Below, piece after piece: positions 1 to 12,469 of a DNA stretch of 64,000 nucleotides. Location of the stretch: positions 1,178,001 to 1,242,000 of the forward strand of contig WARS01000047.1 in NCBI GenBank assembly GCA_008933995.1, given 5' to 3'. The notes under the pieces were generated by a model. The model was not told the origin of the DNA, ran no database searches, and saw nothing but the letters and a program-made list of their open reading frames with translations. A program made the translations under genes and the position numbers. The stretch's first letter is position 1. Every line of letters starts with the position of its first letter. This DNA is from Datnioides undecimradiatus. Lineage: Eukaryota; Chordata; Actinopteri; Lobotiformes; Datnioididae.

Positions 1-73
1 GATACACTCGGCAACGCGTCTCGGAAATATCAGGACCGGCAGATGCCAACCTGACCATGTCCATAGTGTAACA
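1..73 (-). CDS. Possible exon start cut by the window edge (minus strand), unrecognised
   Basis: Bases 1-73 are much more GC- and CpG-rich than what follows. On the minus strand a TCCATTGCAG acceptor ends at 74, and an ATG at 64-62 opens a frame that stays open to the edge (MDMVRLASAGPDISET...). It could be the exon joined to the 30353 donor. The plus strand also has an open frame through this stretch, ending GPADANLTMSIV with TAA at 69-71 and AATAAA at 113-118. That would be the end of a different gene. I recognise neither protein, and the two readings exclude each other as main coding strand. Confidence 0.22.
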
Positions 74-119
74 CTGCAATGGACAACAATGTTGTTCACT
101 GTTGTCTAACATAATAAAT

Positions 120-1907
120 TTTGCACATCCTCAAGCTGTCTTTTCTTACTTTTTCTCCCCGTAGCCTCTTGTTATAAGAGAAGTAAGGCTCCTCAGAAAT
201 AGGGCAGTGCATAGTGTTTAGTGAGTGAATGCATCAGAGAGAGTGATGGCTGCAGTCAGAGCGGGAATGTTTTGGTGTTTAGAGCAGAGGGAAATGTCAG
301 CAGAGTCTAATGAAATTAAAAATGTACGTAGTAAGTTACAGTTTGCCGAACTCTGCAGCTCCTCAATACCCGTAAAGTTTCCATGTCTGGTGTCACAGCT
401 GCTGAGGTAAAGTGAAGGGGGTTAGCTGAGCAGTTAGCATCGACTCCTAGCCAGAAGGGAAAATGTCTCCTCTGTGCTTCCCCACCACTGGTCTAAATCG
501 GGATGTTGTATTGGTAGTGGGCTCAGAAGTCGATCAAAGTCAGCCCAGTTTTAGCAAATATCATTCATGCTTTATCATGACATAATGCATTTAAGACACA
601 GTTAAAAGAACTCACATAATAGGAGGTTTAAGCCCTGCCAAAAGGTGTCCAACAGGGCGGTCTTCATCGGTAAGTTTGGATCATTGAGCATGGATAAAGA
701 CTGTTTTTCTGCTCTCTCTAATACATATTGATACATGTTCCATATAATATTTAATACTACTTGGAAAATGTAATGTGAATCAAGGCTGCTGTAAGTTAGG
801 TGCAACTTCTCTGATCTCTCCAAATTCAAACATCAATGTCCTCAAAAGAAAACGTCCACTCAACATTTAGTAACTGGAACAATGTTGCGAATGTCATCCT
901 CACAAATGAGGATGTTTGTAAAATCATATCTGCTGCTTTGCACGTGTTAATTAGAAGCTAAACAAACACCATTTAGCTAGTTCTCACAGTAGCTGCATAG
1001 TCTCTGGTGTATTTTGGCTAATTCACTTACAGCCATTGAGAGTCTGTTCTCAGCAGAATGACTTATGTTTGGGTTTTCCCAACAATCCGCCTCTCCAGTT
1101 GTTCAAATTATGGCTGTCCTCATCCAGTAGCACAGACAGGAGTTGTGTGGTATTGTTATACAACCACAAATTTGGTCTGCAGGAGGTCAGAGTGGATGAC
1201 TGAGAGTGCAAATTATTTGAATTCAAGAACAACCGTCCACTTTATTTGATTATCTCTTTACCACAAAGGCAATCTTTCCTTAACCTTAAGCACATTATTT
1301 TGCTAACCCAGGGGTTGTGTTTATCTCAAATCAATCTTTAACCGCAAATGCGAAAGTTCAGAAAAAAGCGTGTACAAGACATCAGTCATATGCATCTTTT
1401 TCTATTCTGTTGTTCAGGCAGAATAACACTCAGGAAGTGATGCACAGACATAATCCGCTTGGTAATAGGGGTTTCATCTTGAGGAGAACTACAACAGATA
1501 TATATATATATAAAAAAAAAAAAAAAAAAAAAAGACAGATGCAGCCGGACAGGAGGTGGAAGACAATCCTGTTGGAGGATAAAAGTCTTCCATGCTTGGC
1601 AGATTAAGGAAACACTGGCAGTGGGACACAAACGCAGCTTTTCAGTTTTCATGCTCCTATTGTCCCACCTCAGGAACCTGAAAAGTGCCTGAAATACCAG
1701 GCAGTCTTGTCGAGACTTTACATTTTTACATGATAGCAACAAAGTACCAAAGCACTGAAAACTTTGGCATACGGCTTTTTTCTTTTCAGATCAAATCCAG
1801 TTCCTATTGTGAACCCAAACACCATATTCGAATCAACTAAATTTTGTTAGGAAAATTATGAACATTGAAAATCCTGACACTGTTATCATTACACAGTGTC
1901 ATTAGAT
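120..1907. other. Non-coding stretch, mostly AT-rich
   Basis: No exon is supported. The reading frames present are short and lack splice context. The only distinct element is a TA dinucleotide tract running into a run of about 21 A (1498-1533). Confidence 0.6.
1498..1533. repeat. (TA)n / poly-A simple repeat
   Basis: About seven TA units run directly into an A tract of about 21 bases. The A tract could be the tail of an old retroposon, but no element body is recognisable beside it. Confidence 0.85.
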
Positions 1908-2110
1908 CAAGGCTGAAACAATAAATTCAGTTAAATAATCAGTTTTTGATAAAAACGCAGAACATTCTCAGGCTCCAGCTTCTCTAGCATAAGGATTTGT
2001 TGCTTTCCTTAATGTGATAATAAAGTGACTATCACTGAGGGATGGACCGATGGTTGGACTAAACGAGACATCTGAAGACGTCACCTGGGACTCATTAGTT
2101 GCAGCCTCAC
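1908..2110 (-). repeat. Interspersed repeat family A (AATCGATTAA-type), relic
   Basis: The stretch contains in order CTCCAGCTTCTC, AAGGATTTGTTGCTTTCCTT, GGTTGGACTAAACGAGACAT, TGAAGACGTCACCTGGG and TAGTTGCAGCC. I recognise these as the reverse-strand landmarks of a very common teleost repeat whose ends read like AACGATTATTTTCAT and are rich in AATCGATTAA. The copy is diverged. The element is probably a non-autonomous DNA transposon; I cannot give its database name. Confidence 0.6.
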
Positions 2111-3774
2111 TGGTATAATTAACATTATTGAATCATTTTTTTAAAAAATAATCATCGGGGCGTCAAAAATAAGCGCCATGTTTACTAACAACCAAACACA
2201 AAATGATCCACTTACGGTAAGCTAACGATGACAAACTGCTGTTAAGTCACATCTGACTTTGTAAAAGCTTAATGATCTCTGACTGATAAGTCCCACGTGA
2301 TAATGCTGACAGCTCCAAGCTGTAGCTGCTTGAGCAAACATCGACTTCATAGGCTGTGGGCTGACAGGACAAGCAGCTTCGCAGTCTTCAATTCCTAAGG
2401 TCCACGTGTCCAATAATACTCAGCTTTTTTTACTGCTTCTGCAGATCATCAAAGGCTTTAGACTTTGATCGTGAGCTTCTGCCTTTGGGCTGTGATGGTC
2501 TAGAACACATGAAGGATCTCTGAATGCCCTGACATTTGCTTCATCACACATCACAGCAAGCGATCCCCTGGCTTAAAACTAAGGGTATCGATTCGGCCTG
2601 ATTTTTTTTCGAAAACATATGCAAATATTTCTGTTTTATCCCCAGAATCCTCAGTAACACGGCTGTGAAAATTCCAATTAATTATTAACAATGAAAAACG
2701 GGGACATTTTTTCAGACGAGTCTTGTAAAATCAAATCTCTTCAACAAAACAAATGCAAAAAAACCTTGTGACCTTGTTGCATGCACTTCAGGTCAAACCA
2801 GCTACAAATCTGAGCGTAGAACATTTACAACATGTCAAAAGTGCTGCAGCAGTGAGCACTGGGACGGATGAATGGAGTTGTTTTCCTTCTCTTGCTGTCC
2901 TCTGGCGCAAAACTCACGAGCAGTCATCGCGGCAATAAAAGCTGAGTGCTTGTGAGGAACCCTTGGGGAGCCATCGGCGCAGAAGCCCAGCGCTTGCGTG
3001 AGGTGCAGGTGTCGTAGTCCTAACTAAACTCCTGACATTTTCACTGCTCTCCAGCACAGGTGAAGCAAGGTAGGGGTTTGGGATCGCCTGTAAATTATCA
3101 ACTTATGCTGAAGCTGTGAGGCATGATAGTTCCTGTTGAGCTCGGATGGGGTGTGTGTGTGTGTGCGTGTGTATGCATATGTATTGTGGGTGTCTGTTGT
3201 GGTTCTGAGCCTAATTATGACACTGTGTAGGCATCGTGGTGAAGTCAAGGCAACAACTGACAGGGAGAAAAAAGAAGCTGCATTTTCATCCCAAAGCCAT
3301 TTAATATGTGAGTGACTATGAATCTCTTTCTCTACCCGCTGCCATTCCCACGTTCTCGTGCAACTGAACGTGACATCATCCAAAGACACTAATTAAACCG
3401 ACCTGTCATCAGAATGTGTGTACATTCCCTCCCGGACGCGTGATTTACTAAATTTCTACAACAGACTGAGCACTGGAATACAAAATACACAAATACTGCA
3501 AATATTAAGGGCGACGCTGATATGATGTCTGTTGTGGAGTCGTTACATTCAAGGCGCAGCTGAACCGTTAATGGCGGGTTCAGACAACCTGATGCTGACC
3601 TCACTTACTGTGGCTGAAAGCACAGAGCAGCGAGCAGAGAGGTCTGCATTTTCATGAGACAGCACTCTGGAGTCAAGTGAAGGAAAAATGACAATCGCTC
3701 TGTCGCTAATGTCTGTCTGCCAGCCCCGAGATTGATCTACAGGTTCGATTTTTAAAATAAGGAAGCTAAAGACT
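2111..3774. other. Non-coding stretch with a short TG microsatellite
   Basis: A GT dinucleotide tract lies at 3151-3172. Several open frames of 60-120 codons have no recognisable product and no splice context. I see no gene. Confidence 0.55.
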
Positions 3775-3995
3775 CCTGAAACTAACAATAAGTTAATATT
3801 AATCTTCAGAATATTTTTTAGATTTGTTAACTGTTCTTCTGCAGAAGTATTCAGTTTACTGTAAAATAAGACAAAGGAAACCAGTAAATCCTCACAACTG
3901 AAACTGGAACCACAGAATAAAAATAACATATCTATTAATAAAACATATCTAAAAATAGATTCCAACTAATTTCCTGTCAACTGACTATTTGTTAC
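3775..3995 (+). repeat. Interspersed repeat family A, second relic
   Basis: Landmarks TTCAGTTTACTGT, GACAAAGGAAACCAG, AAATCCTCACAACTGAAACTGGAACCA and TTTCCTGTCAACTGACT follow the order of the family on the plus strand, opposite to the 1.9-kb copy. It lacks the 5' AACGATTATTTTCAT end and is about 20-30% diverged by eye. Confidence 0.55.
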
Positions 3996-4463
3996 AGCTC
4001 TGAGTGACACAGTCGCAGATTTGATAACACTGCCGTGGTTTTAAATGTGATCCATCCGAACACCATGAAATCATAAATCGCGTACTTCAGCTGCTTCAAT
4101 AGACTTGGTTTTACTTACGGGCCTGCAACTAAGATATGGGCTTTGAACAGACAAAGCTATAGCAACACAAGAAACCAACAAGTAAACTTGCATCACTGTT
4201 CAATAACAAAGCTTTGTTTTGAGCAAAGCAGAAAAGAAGTGAGTAAACTGCTTTGAAGTTAATGCGCCTGTGCGTTTTATCTCTGGTAGGAGGATTAAAC
4301 AGGTCATTACCAAAAAGCTTATAACTGAGCCCTACTGAGGGATTAAGTAAACTCCTAATCAAATGAAGCGGAGACAAGAGAAATATTCATAAACAAGGCC
4401 TTTATGCATCATCTTAGGGGTAGGCCAAGCCAGCCGCTGGACCCACAACAATAAACAGGTGTT

Positions 4464-4566
4464 GATGCTGAAAGCTGAGGAAGGAAATAGGATGCTGAAC
4501 GCTAAGGAAGGAAGAAAGGATGCTGAACGCTAAGGAAGAAAGAAAGGATGCTAAAAGCTAAGAAAC
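4464..4566. repeat. 28-bp minisatellite, about 3.7 units
   Basis: Tandem units begin at 4464, 4491, 4519 and 4547, each starting GATGCTGAA and continuing AGCTAAGGAAGG with small changes. Unit lengths are 27, 28, 28 and a partial 20 bases. It is not in any gene that I can see. Confidence 0.85.
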
Positions 4567-6179
4567 AAATCTTGCTATGATAGGATGTTGGTGCACCACG
4601 TCTACAATGCCAGCAACAAAAATCAGGACCATGTAAACAGTTGGTGAGGACACTGCACCATACGTCACTTCTGGATTTGGGGTTTAATCCTTGCACGCTA
4701 ACTGTTCTGGCACCAGCCAGGTTTAAGGATAATGTTGGTAATCTATGTGACACTATCAGCATTGCTGAAGCAAACATCACGTTTTATTTGTTTGTGCGTA
4801 TTTATTGTTTTCAGATCTTACTGTCAGATATGACTGCTTTCTATGTCCTAATGATACATTTCTTATGCATTTGTGAGTTAATGATAGACATGAGTACTAT
4901 TTAAAAAACTGAAACCAAAACAACACACAATCATTGAAGTGTCTTACACTTAGAAGTAATTTACATTTGAATTATCTCTTTTTTCCCCTTTACAGGTAGA
5001 ATAGAAGTATGCTCACTGGAAGAATGACGCGTCTTTACTGTACATTTTTTTTTATTCTTGGTGGCTTTAAATGCACGCTTTTGTGCAAATATTGAACCAA
5101 GTATTTAACATCTCCCCAAATTTCTCTTTTTGAGCTTAATATTTTCCAAACACCTGAGCAATCAGCCATCATTAGCACTGCTGAAACATACAGGCAGAAA
5201 CATCAGTCAAGGGAAACAATAGAATTAATGTGATTATAAAACAAATTATACGTCTACGTGTAAATAAATGCAGAAATGATCCGATCATATTGACCCACCG
5301 ACAAAGCTGTGAGGTGGTGTGGGAGTCTGTGCCTGCGCCTCAAGTCCAGCAGTTTCTCTTCATGCAGATGCACAATTACCCATGTTATACAAGCTAATGA
5401 ACCCACAGTTAGTTCAAAGAGCTCCATCTTTCCTCATGTTATCAAAGATGAGTCAGTGATGACAAGAGGAGGGACACGGGGGCTCAGGGGGACTTATATC
5501 ATCTATACTTAAGCGTTTCATCATACAAGCATAGACTCAAGGCAGAAAGACAAGAAAGCCATTTTTCATTGTAGATATGAGAGCATAAAGAAATGTAAGA
5601 TCTGTCCACGTACTGAAGTTCTGCACGAACTGGCATGCAGAGGAGGTTATACTGCGTATGGAGTACGTGATTTAATTTCATATTTATATCACAAAACAAA
5701 GCCAATGTTTCAGCTCAGTCTGTGTATCCTGTGTATGTTAATTGGGGTGTAAGCAAGGGTGTGCCTTGAACATGAATATATGCACATGTTGCTCTGAATC
5801 AGGGACTGCAATGATATTGATCCTCACCTTTAATCCATTCACAAAGAAACGGCCAACTGGCTGGACATCCTGTTGACATTCACCACAGCGTCTGTGCACA
5901 GAGCCTCTTCTGGGTCTTTCCTTTCCTCAGCACCTTTACATGACAAAGGAGAAAGTGCAGTTGTATTATTGTGGCCTAAAGTTGCACTCAAATTGGCTCA
6001 CAGTAGATTCGTCTGATTATGAACATATACACACATTCAATTTTGTATCGTCCCTGATTCTGTGCATGTAGTTTCAATTTATGAGTGCCTCTTTTCCCAT
6101 TGTAAATGACATGCATTCTGTATTGAACATACTATTCTTTAACTTTTAACTAATAAGAATACTGGAGTCTTGCGATCTG
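4567..6179. other. Non-coding stretch, nothing recognised
   Basis: AT-rich sequence with only short unrelated open frames. No exon, RNA gene or repeat family is recognised. Confidence 0.5.
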
Positions 6180-6332
6180 TCATTGAAGAAAACTAAAAGC
6201 CATCCAAAAGCTGGAAAGGAGTCCAAACAAACGAACACAACAGCAGAATTTTTCTTCCCATCCCACATGTGAACCCTGGATTCATCCTGTGACTCCTCCT
6301 GTGGGTCGTGACTCTGAGGCTGGGAACCACTG
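6180..6332 (-). mobile_element. hAT-like non-autonomous transposon end, relic
   Basis: On the minus strand the stretch begins CAGTGGTTCCCAGCCT and continues with GTCACGACCCACAGGAGG, GGGATGGGAAGAAAAATTCTGCTG and a T-rich tail. This matches a widespread teleost hAT-like element whose terminal inverted repeat reads CAGTGGTTCCCAA. The opposite terminus was not found, so it is a truncated copy. Confidence 0.5.
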
Positions 6333-6419
6333 CGGCTGAGAGCTGTGCTTCTCTCACACACAGAGAGCACTGACAAAACCCTTTGAAAAAGGGTCACACC
6401 GGGATTAAGAATGAAAGGT

Positions 6420-9090
6420 TTGGGCTGAAATCAAAGTTGCTGATTTGGTGATAATCGTGCTTAAGAATGAATTCCACACCGTTCTGCATCTCAGCCTAAT
6501 CAGGCTGCACATTCCTCAAATGTAATCCCTTTACAGACTAAATGTTTCCGGAGGTAAACTGTGATCGATTGCTCCGGAGCACCGAACAGCTTTTCAATCT
6601 AAACTTTTCTGAGGGAAACAAAATTATAAACTGTTGTGATTCTTTCTCACTGTAACTAATTAGAACCTTAAATCAATGACCCATAGACTTTGACGCTGAT
6701 GCTCAATAAATTAAGACAAGGAAACAAATACATATTTGTAATTGCAGCCATGACGAATTTATAGGCTTTCCGACAGCAGGGTCATTAATGTACAGCCAAT
6801 CTATCAGTGCAAATAGGCGCAGTGAGTGACATAGATACTTTACTCTGCAATTAATCTCACCAATGTATTTCTAGCTCCTGTTGAAACGGGCCATTAAACT
6901 AAAGAAGGTGCTGAATTGCCACATCAAAGAGAGCATATTGATCTTTTTTATGAAATGTGCTTATTGACAAAGCACTTAAATTAGATATTGTAGAAATAAA
7001 AACCAGCTGGGCTCCTTCTGTTATTGCATGGGCCACTGTGGTTTTACAATGCTTGTAGAGGAAATAGAGAGAGGAGCACGATTAGGAGGAGGTGAAATAA
7101 ACAACTGGCATATATTATATTACAATGCAATCTCATTAGGAATCATTAAGTCAAAGTACTGTATTTAAGCCCAAATCAACATGTGAAACTTCATGTTCTT
7201 CAGCGTCTTTTCTCTCTGTCCCTGATGAGAGGTCTGATGCATGTCTGCTAAAAATAACAGAAGCCTTTTCGCTGTTGTCAGATTTACTGCACCGCCTCTT
7301 GAAGTTACTAAAGGTGACCTACATCTTGCATTCACAATCTATATCAAATAAAGCCTGATTAATAAAATAAATTCAATTTTAATTCAAATTTTTGGCCGTA
7401 ATTACCCTCGGATGACACAAAGGCAGGATGTGTGTGTTTGTGAGTGTGTAGCCAGCCTTCATGTGAAAGATGGCACACCTTGTACCCAGCCAGAGTGAAA
7501 GGGAAGTAGAAATGTCAACAGTCTTAATCAATATTCCCTGGCTACTGTACAGGAGTACTGATGCTTTTTTTGAGGCAGGTGTGCTGCAGGCAGATGGTGA
7601 GAAGTAGAAAATGAGAGTTAATGTCAACCTGGAGCAGCTCATTCTTCCTGCAGCTTATCCTGCACCACTCCTGCCATCTCGGCATTTTCCGGGTATCTCC
7701 TCGTTCTGAACATCTGGCTATGCTGTTGTGGTGCATGAAGCAGCATCTCTGCTGAGCTGCTGCACAGGCATCCACTTATGCAGAAGCCAAAGTCAGACGG
7801 TGAACCATAGCATATCAGTCTATGCATATTGTTATGGGGGGAGGCATCCAAAATAATAAGCACCTGTGTTAGACACTATCTGCTTTTTTTTTTTTTTTTT
7901 TAAACTCAGGGGTGGAGTGTGTGGGGTGGATCTTAATTACGAATCTTTCCTCACTTTCCCCGGCTCACAGTGGGGATGATTATTTTTTTTCCTGGTGTAT
8001 CTCCACGTTTCAGGCCGTGTGGCACATCTGATTACATCAGACGAAACCGTATATATTCAGTTAACAGTTTACAGGTAAACCTAACTAAAACTACTAAGAG
8101 CCCTTCAATAAAACCTACATGCATGAAATTTATGTCAAGTTTTGGTTGGAATTGAAAACCTGACTAAATTCTGTGTACTCACTTTGGAGGCTGTAAATAG
8201 TGGTGCTGTTGAAGTGTGTTGCCTTAATGTTTCTAGCTACCGTATATACCACTTTTCACAGTATATGCAGTACAATGATTTGAAAATGGACATTTATCAA
8301 ACTATATTACATGTTCTATGGTACTGGATTCTGCTATTTTAAGTTGTCAAGTTTTCAATATTTTGTGTACAACAAAGCACTTGACCAACTGTTTTCATTG
8401 TAACACATAATGACAATAACATAATAAAAAACTGAAACGTGATGTGAAATCATGATATTTTCTGAGAGTGTTATCACACAATCAAAATCTCATACCACTG
8501 CAATCCCAGTTGCATTTCACTGCTAAGTGTTTCTACTGTTTTGTCTATCCCTTTTATACCTACATCTTCAATCACACCGTAATGTGATTAGGTACAGCAC
8601 CACAGCCTGCAATCCCCTAAAGGAGTTGAATCCGACCCCTAAGATTCAAGGTTATAATATCACTGTGTTTTACTGTATTCGGTTTCTTTAGTGTCTAACT
8701 AAGTGTACCTAATAAACGACAACGGAGTGAGATTATGAAGTTTCAAACAGCAAAGGTCATGCATTTAATAAGTGAGGTCAATGTTTACACCATGTGCTGA
8801 TTTGGACAATGAGAGGCAATGCATTAGGATCTGATTTAGCTCAGCAGGTGACACATTAGCAGCTCTGCTAACCAGCACCCTGGAGGAAATCCTACAAATA
8901 AAGTTTAAATGGCTAAAAAGCTGAAATATTAAAGTAATGTTTTGTCGGTTTACTGCATTTTTAATATAATTATGACAATATTTAAAAGACATGTGTTTTG
9001 GTCTGATCTTATTTTATTCAATACACTCTATATTTTTAAAAAGCTTTAATCCGAAACCAGTTTGAGGTGTTGTGATAAAAAGACATTTAA
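6420..9090. other. Non-coding stretch, AT-rich
   Basis: No exon is supported. The part around 6450-7180 has many TAAT/ATTA cores and little simple repeat, so it might be regulatory, but I have no direct support. A run of 18 T lies at 7884-7901. Confidence 0.4.
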
Positions 9091-9099
9091 ATCCTTGTT

Positions 9100-9880
9100 T
9101 ATTCTCTCTCTGCACTTTCTCTGGCTGCTGTATAACAGAAATCACATGACATCAGAGTGATTAATAAGAGGCTTTGTTTTCGAGAAGTTTCGCGCTTTAA
9201 TGTGAATTTCTGAAGTTGAAGATGAATGCGGCCAGAGAATGAGCTACAGAAATGAGCTCTGGAGGATGTGTAATCAAGGGCGCTGAAAGCCAAGGAGAAC
9301 TCCAGCTCCTCTTCAAGGTGGCTTAACATGTGGCTCTCAAAGCTTAGCACTGCACTGACACCATTTTCATAGCCTTTACATATTGTCCCATTTAATCGAC
9401 CTTTCTTAAGCAAGGGGTTGACACCTCGCATATGAATCACGAACATCAACTTTATAGCTCTCTCCTGTGAATACATTTTGAACATTAGGCCGCGGATATT
9501 TCTTTTACGGCGGCTTGACTGAGAATGATATTAGGTCATTAATTATTTTAGTTGCTCCTCATTTGCTGCCATCCTGACACAAGCAGCCATCTATCAGGAC
9601 TTGTAGCCGGGGTAAAAAGAGAGATGGAGACCCATCTGTTGGGCATTCATAATACATCCATTTTCTCGGGGGAGTCAATGGCTGGCCAAACATTGAATGA
9701 TCGCACCACTGATGCCACCATGGTGCCAGCCATCATTGACCATCTGATGCCCAGAGCAATATCCAAGAAATCTGAGTCTGCAAAGTGAAAAGCTTGTTTA
9801 ATTGAGATTTCTGCTTGCAGAGCTGTAGCGAGCTGATTAAATGTGATCACTTCTTATTAGACATTACATCAACTCTGCCT
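9100..9880. promoter_or_regulatory. Candidate conserved non-coding / enhancer block
   Basis: This stretch of about 780 bases has balanced composition, high complexity, no recognisable repeat and clustered motifs: GTGATTAATAAG, GGTCATTAATTATTTTAG, CATTCATAATAC, TTAATTGAG and GCTGATTAAATG. It is open in one frame at 9552-9788 (78 codons) but the product is not protein-like. The texture resembles vertebrate developmental enhancers. This is inference from sequence texture only. Confidence 0.3.
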
Positions 9881-9888
9881 CTGCTTAT

Positions 9889-9915
9889 TCTCTCTCTCTC
9901 TCTCTTCTCTCTCTC
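9889..9915. repeat. (TC)n microsatellite
   Basis: About 27 bases of TC dinucleotides with one interruption. Confidence 0.85.
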
Positions 9916-9979
9916 ACACATATAACATTGTGATACACAACCTTTTTCAACCCAACAATCAGATTAAAGGTGATTACAG

Positions 9980-10090
9980 TTTAGAGATGCAACAATAACA
10001 ACAATGATTATTTTTATCTGCGTTTTTTTCCAATCAATAAATGAATCAGTCTAAGTCTGTAGATGTTTATACTATGCTTGTTTTGTTCAA
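9980..10090 (-). repeat. Short fragment related to repeat family A
   Basis: GAGATGCAACAATAACAACAATGATTATTTTTATCTG resembles the terminal part (AGAGCTGCAACAATTAATCGATTA) of family A. The rest of the element is too decayed to align by eye. Confidence 0.3.
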
Positions 10091-10259
10091 ACAGCAAATC
10101 CCAAAACATACAGACACATCACCAATTAAAGTCAAAATGAAATGAAATATGTCAGTCAATAGCTGGGCAGCAACAGCTAGGTGGCTAACAAATGCTGTCT
10201 CATAAATATCATGGTTAAAGCCCCGCTCAGTGAAGTTTCTTAGAGGTAATTTCACTTAG

Positions 10260-12160
10260 AGGTAAGTGTTGACTGTGACAGCACCACACTGTGCACAAGG
10301 CATTTTACAGCAGACTGCTTCAACAACACAAAACCATGACTGGCTTTAGTTCAACCCCCCCCACGTTTGTTAAGACGTCCTTAAGGTTCAACGGTCAAAC
10401 CCAAATCCTCACCCACCCACTTCTCCTGTTTCTCTTGGAAATACAACACAACACAGCAACTAAGAACCCTTGAAATGACCTTTTATCTTTTACCTTTTAT
10501 CTTAAACGGTCGCTTTCCAAGGTAGCTGCTGGGTGGGGTATTCCTAGATAACATGTTATCAAAAAGAAGTGCTCTGAAGACATACATCCATAGACAAATT
10601 AAAAGTCATTAAACATTACAAGTGTGTGTTTTGTGCATGTACAAATGTAAAAACAAAAAGCTACACTTAGAGACTGTCACTGGGTGAGGAACAAAAGAGA
10701 ACATGTCTCTTTTCAGGCTAATTTCTTTTATGCATGTTTCATATCAAAAGGTTAAATAAAACATGCAGTCTTGACAAGGTAATTGAATCTCCTGTTCATT
10801 ACCTATTCATAATGACCTGTCAAAAGCAATAAAAATGAGGCGGCATGAGGTACGCCTTGTGGACTGCAATGAAATAATACAATGCTTCTACATTAATGAT
10901 GATCGAATTAAAGCAAAGCAACTTTGAAAAAACTAAAACCAATACTTGGCCAAACAAAGTCACAATCTTTGCTTGACGCAACTTCATGATCAGAAAACTT
11001 GATTCTTTTACCAGATTTCGATCAATGAGCACACCCAAAAAAAACCCCAAACCTCCAGAGACCAAGCTAGTCACCAATGCTAGGCATATTCTCCTAGTGC
11101 ATGGGCCCCACGCCAACCTCTCCCAACTTTCAAAACATTAGGGTAATTTTCACACTGGATTTAAGGAACAAAGAGGGTTTCAGTGGGCCCGCATCACATG
11201 CTGAGAGATGCGTTGTGGTTGTCACAAGTGTTCAGGAATACAGACAGTAAATTCTGATGTTATTTAGTGGTGCTTTGCATACATTTAAAAGGCTCCGTCA
11301 CTCCCTTTTTGTGCCTGTATAAAAATGCGGGTTTTGTTGCAGCGACTCACACCCAGACTGGGCGCAGCTGTTCGCCCACTGGTTTGCTCTACTCGTTCTC
11401 GAGCAGAAGCAGTTTTCCCTTTGTGAATTCCCTGAAAAAAAAACAAACAAAAAAACTACATATGTCTCCACTTAACCTGTAGCATCAGAATTTAGCTACC
11501 CTATGAATTAAAATGCACTCTGAACAACATGGTGATTTCACTCATCTGATCACAGTAATATCAGCGATAGAGTGACACAGCTGACGGCTGAGGCAACACG
11601 CACCAACAGGCTCTGGGGGAAGCAGGCGGAGTCAGTGCGCAAACACAGTTCAAAACAGAGAAGCTGAAGCGTCTCTGAGAGCCACTCCTGCTTTGCACTC
11701 CAACTCTAAACTGAAGAAACAGGATGAGAGGATAAGACTTGGAGTGGGAGGCAGCAAAGACAAGCTTGCAAGAGGAAGCCAAGATGAAAGTAAATAAAAG
11801 TTTGGAAGTTTTTGGAAAGCTGAGTAAATACCCTTGGTGCCTGTCAAGACTACGTGGTGCTCCCTGCAGAGAACTCTGCTTTCATGCTTGTAGGCAAAAG
11901 CTGGCGTTGGAAAGACTATACCATCATATTCCAGCAATGAGTCACAGAAGCAGCAAAGAAATATAAACACACAACAACCTTTAGCTACTGCAAGACCCTA
12001 GTTAAGGCACAGGAATTATTCATTATCTCATTGAGTATGCAAAAGCTGATACTGTAAACTTACAACCACCATAGTAGCGTCCACATGAGACTTCATTTAC
12101 CAGATATTTTATTTTGCTGCAAGCCAAGAGCTGAAGCTCACCATGTTTGGTTTTCAAACA
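10260..12160. other. Non-coding stretch; slightly GC-richer patch at 11.56-11.80 kb
   Basis: No exon is supported. At about 11570-11790 the composition rises and purine-rich sequence precedes an isolated ATG, which could be an enhancer or an unassigned first exon. No convincing donor follows it. Everything else is AT-rich. Confidence 0.35.
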
Positions 12161-12450
12161 GAGCCGGGCTCAGCGAACGATTATTTTCATCACTGATTAA
12201 TCTGCAGGTTGTTTTCTTGCATAATTGATTGATCATTTAGTCTAAGAAATGTCAAACATTAGCAGTAACGGTAATCACAATTTCCCAGGAGCCCAAGATG
12301 TCGTCTTCACATCCATTCCAGGAACAAACTATAGAGATGCACAGATATAAAACATAAGAAAGCAGCAAGTCCTCGGATTTGTGAAAGTGATGGATGAGTG
12401 GGACACTTTTGCTTGGAAAATTAGTTCACAAGACGTTTTCAGTTGATCAT
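12160..12450 (+). repeat. Interspersed repeat family A, best-preserved copy
   Basis: It starts CGAACGATTATTTTCATCACTGATTAATCTGCAGG and continues ATAATTGATTGATCATTTAGTCTA, AAATGTCAAACATTAGC, TTTCCCAGGAGCCCAAGATGTCGTC. It ends near GACGTTTTCAGTTGATCATCTAATGAATC. Order and spacing agree with the plus-strand form of the family. Confidence 0.7.
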
Positions 12451-12469
12451 CTAATGAATCAAAAGATCT

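Noticed and set aside
1386-1742. 118-codon minus-strand frame with a Phe run
   Set aside because: The Phe run is the translated A tract at 1512-1533. The rest matches nothing known.
3024-3389. 121-codon minus-strand frame
   Set aside because: Its sequence includes the translated GT microsatellite (THTHTH), has no family resemblance and no splice context.
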